A stretch of 64,000 bases of DNA from JAWKOK01 sp963765875 (GTDB lineage: Bacteria > Chloroflexota > Anaerolineae > Caldilineales > Caldilineaceae): the NCBI GenBank assembly GCA_963765875.1, contig CAVXYK010000007.1, positions 186,001 through 250,000 of the forward strand, given 5' to 3'. A model generated the notes under the pieces. It searched no databases. It saw only the letters and a list, made by a program, of their open reading frames with translations, and was not told where the DNA came from. This document shows positions 61,808 to 64,000 of the stretch, piece after piece. A program made the translations under genes and the position numbers. Within the stretch, counting starts at the first letter, position 1; the number at the start of each line of letters is the position of its first letter.

Positions 61808-62680
61808 ATGGCGCTGCCCATGGAGCGATCTTCTTCCTTTAACCAATCCACGGTTATGTTGGTGTTTCGCCGCGCCGATTTCTGGCTTACCGTGACTGCG
61901 ATTTCTGTGGTTGGTCTGCTCCTCTGGCGCTACAATTTGCCAATTCTCCAGATCATTGAGCGTGCCCCTCAATCCCGTGTCTGGATTGAGAGCTATGGGC
62001 CGCTGGCCCCCTTGGCCTACATCGGTCTCTATTCCATGCAGATTGTTGTAGCCCCGCTGCCGGGAAACCTGATGGGGATTCTGGCCGGCTATCTGTTTGG
62101 TATCGTGTGGGGTGCGCTCTATAGCGTAGTGGCATTGACCATCGGCATTTCCATTGCCGTAGGCCTATCACGGCTCTTCGGGCGGCCGTTGCTCGAGCGC
62201 TTTGTTTCTGATGATCTGTTGGAAAAGTGGGAATCCAAGCTGCGTATCCGTTCTCCGTTGCTTTGGACAATCCTTTTTATGTTTCCCGTGCCGGATGCAT
62301 TCATTTATGTTGCCGGCCTAAGCAGTCTGCCGTTGCGTACGTTGATTCCTGCCATCGTCGTTGGCCGTAGCACCGGGATCATCTTTGCAAATGTTATGGG
62401 GGGCTGGAGCGCTAGACTGCCGACGCACTGGCTCATCGTCAATTGGACCCTTTTCTTGGCAGGGGCGACAGTGCTCTATCTGTATCAGCGTCGACTAAAA
62501 CTATATACCCTGCTGGGCTACCGGCAATGGCGGCAGACAGTACGCCGTTGGCGGGCCAAGCGTGGCTGGCAGGCCGGTAATCGCTCGCTGGACAGGGGAA
62601 AATCAGCCACTGCCCTTATTCCTGTCAAGAGTCAATCTGTGCGCTGCCTTGCCAGGGCTGAAACTGACGAAACCGCCTGA
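61808..62680 (+). CDS. TVP38/TMEM64 (VTT domain) membrane protein
   Basis: The VTT core is seen in APLAYIGLYSMQIVVAPLPG, then GNLMGILAGYLFGIVWGALYS, GLSRLFGRPLLERFVSDDLLEKWE and FMFPVPDAFIYVAGLSSLPLRTLIPAIVVGR. Members of this DedA-related superfamily span the membrane several times, and some move lipids across it. The protein has 290 residues with a basic C-terminal tail that is less conserved. No operon partner is apparent. An ATG twelve bases downstream of the first could also be used. Confidence 0.87.
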   Translation: MALPMERSSSFNQSTVMLVFRRADFWLTVTAISVVGLLLWRYNLPILQIIERAPQSRVWIESYGPLAPLAYIGLYSMQIVVAPLPGNLMGILAGYLFGIVWGALYSVVALTIGISIAVGLSRLFGRPLLERFVSDDLLEKWESKLRIRSPLLWTILFMFPVPDAFIYVAGLSSLPLRTLIPAIVVGRSTGIIFANVMGGWSARLPTHWLIVNWTLFLAGATVLYLYQRRLKLYTLLGYRQWRQTVRRWRAKRGWQAGNRSLDRGKSATALIPVKSQSVRCLARAETDETA

Positions 62681-63110
62681 TCTGCACCTCAGTTACTTTT
62701 CGTTTCGTATCCACAATTGAGTCAGTGAAAAAGGAATCCAGACACGAATTTGCACGAATTATCACGAATCTTTCTTTGGAATGACGGCACGATTCTCGAA
62801 AACCTGTACCCATTCATGACTCTGCTGTGAAAACGAAAATTAGCCACAGATGACTCTACTGCAAAAAGGGATTGGACACGAATTAACACAAATTTACACG
62901 AACTTTTCCTCTGTTATCACGCCACATTTCGTGCAAATTCGTGACAATTCGTGTCCAGAAAATGCTTATTGCGGTGGAATCACAGACAGACATAGATAAG
63001 GACTTGATCTTAACAGATAATTTGCAGATCAACAGAGTAATTCCAGTCCCATCTGTGTAAATCTGTGGCGAAATCGGCCACTTTTTAAGTGGACTCACAA
63101 CTGGAAGAGG
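62681..63110. repeat. Dense block of ACACGAATT-type and CACAGAT-type repeats
   Basis: Two word families occur. The first is ACACGAATTTGCACGAATT, GGACACGAATTAACACAAA with TTTACACGAAC, and the reverse GTGCAAATTCGTGACAATTC with GTGTCC, i.e. words spaced about one helical turn apart and arranged as an inverted repeat. The second is the CACAGAT family (CCACAGATGACTCTACTGC, CATCTGTGTAAATCTGTGGC). There is no coding signal in the block. Confidence 0.8.
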
Positions 63111-63545
63111 AAATGGGTCCGCCAACTCGCTCAAGTTGGCGGACCCGGAGAAAAGAAGGAGGAGGTCCATAGAAGACCCGAAGGAGGTTTCATACGTCTG
63201 TGTTGTTAGGCTCCCCAACCAACTTCACAGATACCAGTAGTATATTCAATGGACGGTGTGAGTGCACTAGGCAAGATGCACAAGGCTTTGTTGCGGTTTT
63301 TGTCACAATCGGCCAAAGCGCGTTGCGTTATCAAATTTCTGACTCACAATTCACTCACAAATACGCCTCCACCGCTCTGAGTTTGACGAGCGGCTTGCCC
63401 AACCGTATACTCGGAGGCGCTTGCAACTCCTACCCATCAGTTCATTATCTTGGGCTATGGTGACGTGCATCAACTTCCATCCGGTTCGCCGATGGAAGCC
63501 AGGTGCTGATCGACATAGCTTCTATACTTTTTCTGGGATCTCTTT
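63111..63545. other. Intergenic region with a strong hairpin before the PPK2 gene
   Basis: GGGTCCGCCAACT-CGCTCA-AGTTGGCGGACCC at 63115-63146 is a perfect 13-base-pair hairpin. It is followed by purine-rich sequence, not a T-run, so it is not a standard terminator. The remaining 400 bases up to the PPK2 ATG show no gene and no clear promoter. Confidence 0.6.
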
Positions 63546-64000
63546 ATGTCCGCTGAACAACCTTACCCACAATCGGAAACACCTGCCATGGAGCTTGGCC
63601 CAGCTGAAACTGCGGCTCTACTGGCTGAGAACCAACTGTTGCGCGAGCGATATGCCAAGCTCGAACGCAAAGCCGGCAAAGCCCTACGTCGGCGCCGTCA
63701 GGAAAAGGCGTTGAAGCCATATCAGGCTGAGTTGCTGGCCCTCCAGCACTATCTGGAGGACACTCAAGCGCGCGTTATCATTGGCTTTGATGGACGGGAT
63801 GCGGCGGGCAAGGGCGGGACCATCCGCCGCGTCACGTGCTACATGAATGAGAAGCACTATCGGGTGGTGGCATTGGGCAAGCCGACGCAGCGCCAGCGGA
63901 CACAATGGTACTTCCAGAAGTATGTTGAGCAGTTTCCCCGCGGCGGTGAAATCGTTCTCTTTGATCGCAGTTGGTACAATCGTGCCATGGTCGAGCGAGT
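63546..64000 (+). CDS. PPK2 family polyphosphate kinase, N-terminal part (cut by window edge)
   Basis: 151 codons are open from the ATG at 63546 to the window end. After a charged helical leader, VIIGFDGRDAAGKGGTIRRV shows the Walker A loop at 83-91, and GEIVLFDRSWYNRAMVERV is the lid-preceding D-R-S-W-Y-N-R motif of PPK2. These enzymes use polyphosphate to phosphorylate nucleotides. Which subclass (NDP or NMP preferring) cannot be told from this part. The leader with about 50 residues of Glu/Arg-rich helix is longer than in the smallest members. Confidence 0.92.
   Translation, partial: MSAEQPYPQSETPAMELGPAETAALLAENQLLRERYAKLERKAGKALRRRRQEKALKPYQAELLALQHYLEDTQARVIIGFDGRDAAGKGGTIRRVTCYMNEKHYRVVALGKPTQRQRTQWYFQKYVEQFPRGGEIVLFDRSWYNRAMVER

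Overview
The window looks like part of a free-living heterotrophic bacterium, most probably a Chloroflexota (Anaerolineae or Caldilineae type). This is an inference. It rests on the moderately GC-rich coding style, the Thr/Pro-rich Ig-like and LysM/CAP envelope proteins, a very large membrane protein with a TPR tail, GH4, heparinase and PL22 carbohydrate genes, and many dispersed intergenic palindromes. No rRNA, tRNA or CRISPR array was recognised. Both window edges cut genes: DUF2264 on the left and PPK2 on the right.

1-11.3 kb is a carbohydrate-use region. It holds the start of a DUF2264 gene, a damaged peptide-type ABC importer, a GH4 glycosidase, two heparinase II/III-like lyases and a PL22-type oligogalacturonate lyase. 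The importer has an internal stop in the first permease and a second permease fused to a binding protein that lacks its N-terminus; no ATPase is present. The set suggests uronate-containing plant polysaccharide breakdown. 11.3-13.4 kb is a decayed IS1182-like element lying between two direct copies of a dispersed CACAGAT-rich repeat.

13.5-22.4 kb is a minus-strand gene run. In transcription order it holds an NMT1/SsuA-type ABC importer (binding protein, ATPase, permease), a CCA/poly(A)-polymerase-family enzyme, a frame-broken Ig-like membrane protein and two CNNM/CorC-type membrane proteins. 22.5-33.1 kb carries a DMT transporter, an SLC13 permease, AroM, phosphoglucomutase, a CAP-LysM protein, an orphan Leu/Ile/Val-type binding protein, a PrmA-like methyltransferase and a two-domain GNAT.

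33.5-44.7 kb is amino acid and nitrogen metabolism: a class I aminotransferase, a metallo-amidohydrolase, a P1/S58 peptidase, glutamate formimidoyltransferase, a cyclodeaminase, RidA, a NodB-like deacetylase, a GNAT, a DegT-family aminotransferase and an MFS exporter. 44.8-57.2 kb is a minus-strand surface-glycan operon. It encodes GT2, DUF2304, a type I phosphodiesterase-like enzyme, an XrtA-type polysaccharide deacetylase, a FemAB-like acyltransferase and a roughly 2,000-residue membrane-plus-TPR protein split by one frameshift. It starts from a convincing sigma70-type promoter with an operator-like palindrome and ends in an intrinsic terminator. A single-gene secreted protein follows.

57.8-64 kb holds a beta-lactamase-family hydrolase, an unusual papain-like peptidase fused to an alpha/beta hydrolase, an MFS remnant, a TVP38/TMEM64 membrane protein, a dense repeat block and the start of a PPK2 polyphosphate kinase. 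Several otherwise good genes carry single frameshifts or stops. Either the sequence has residual indel errors or the genome carries many young pseudogenes; read data would decide.
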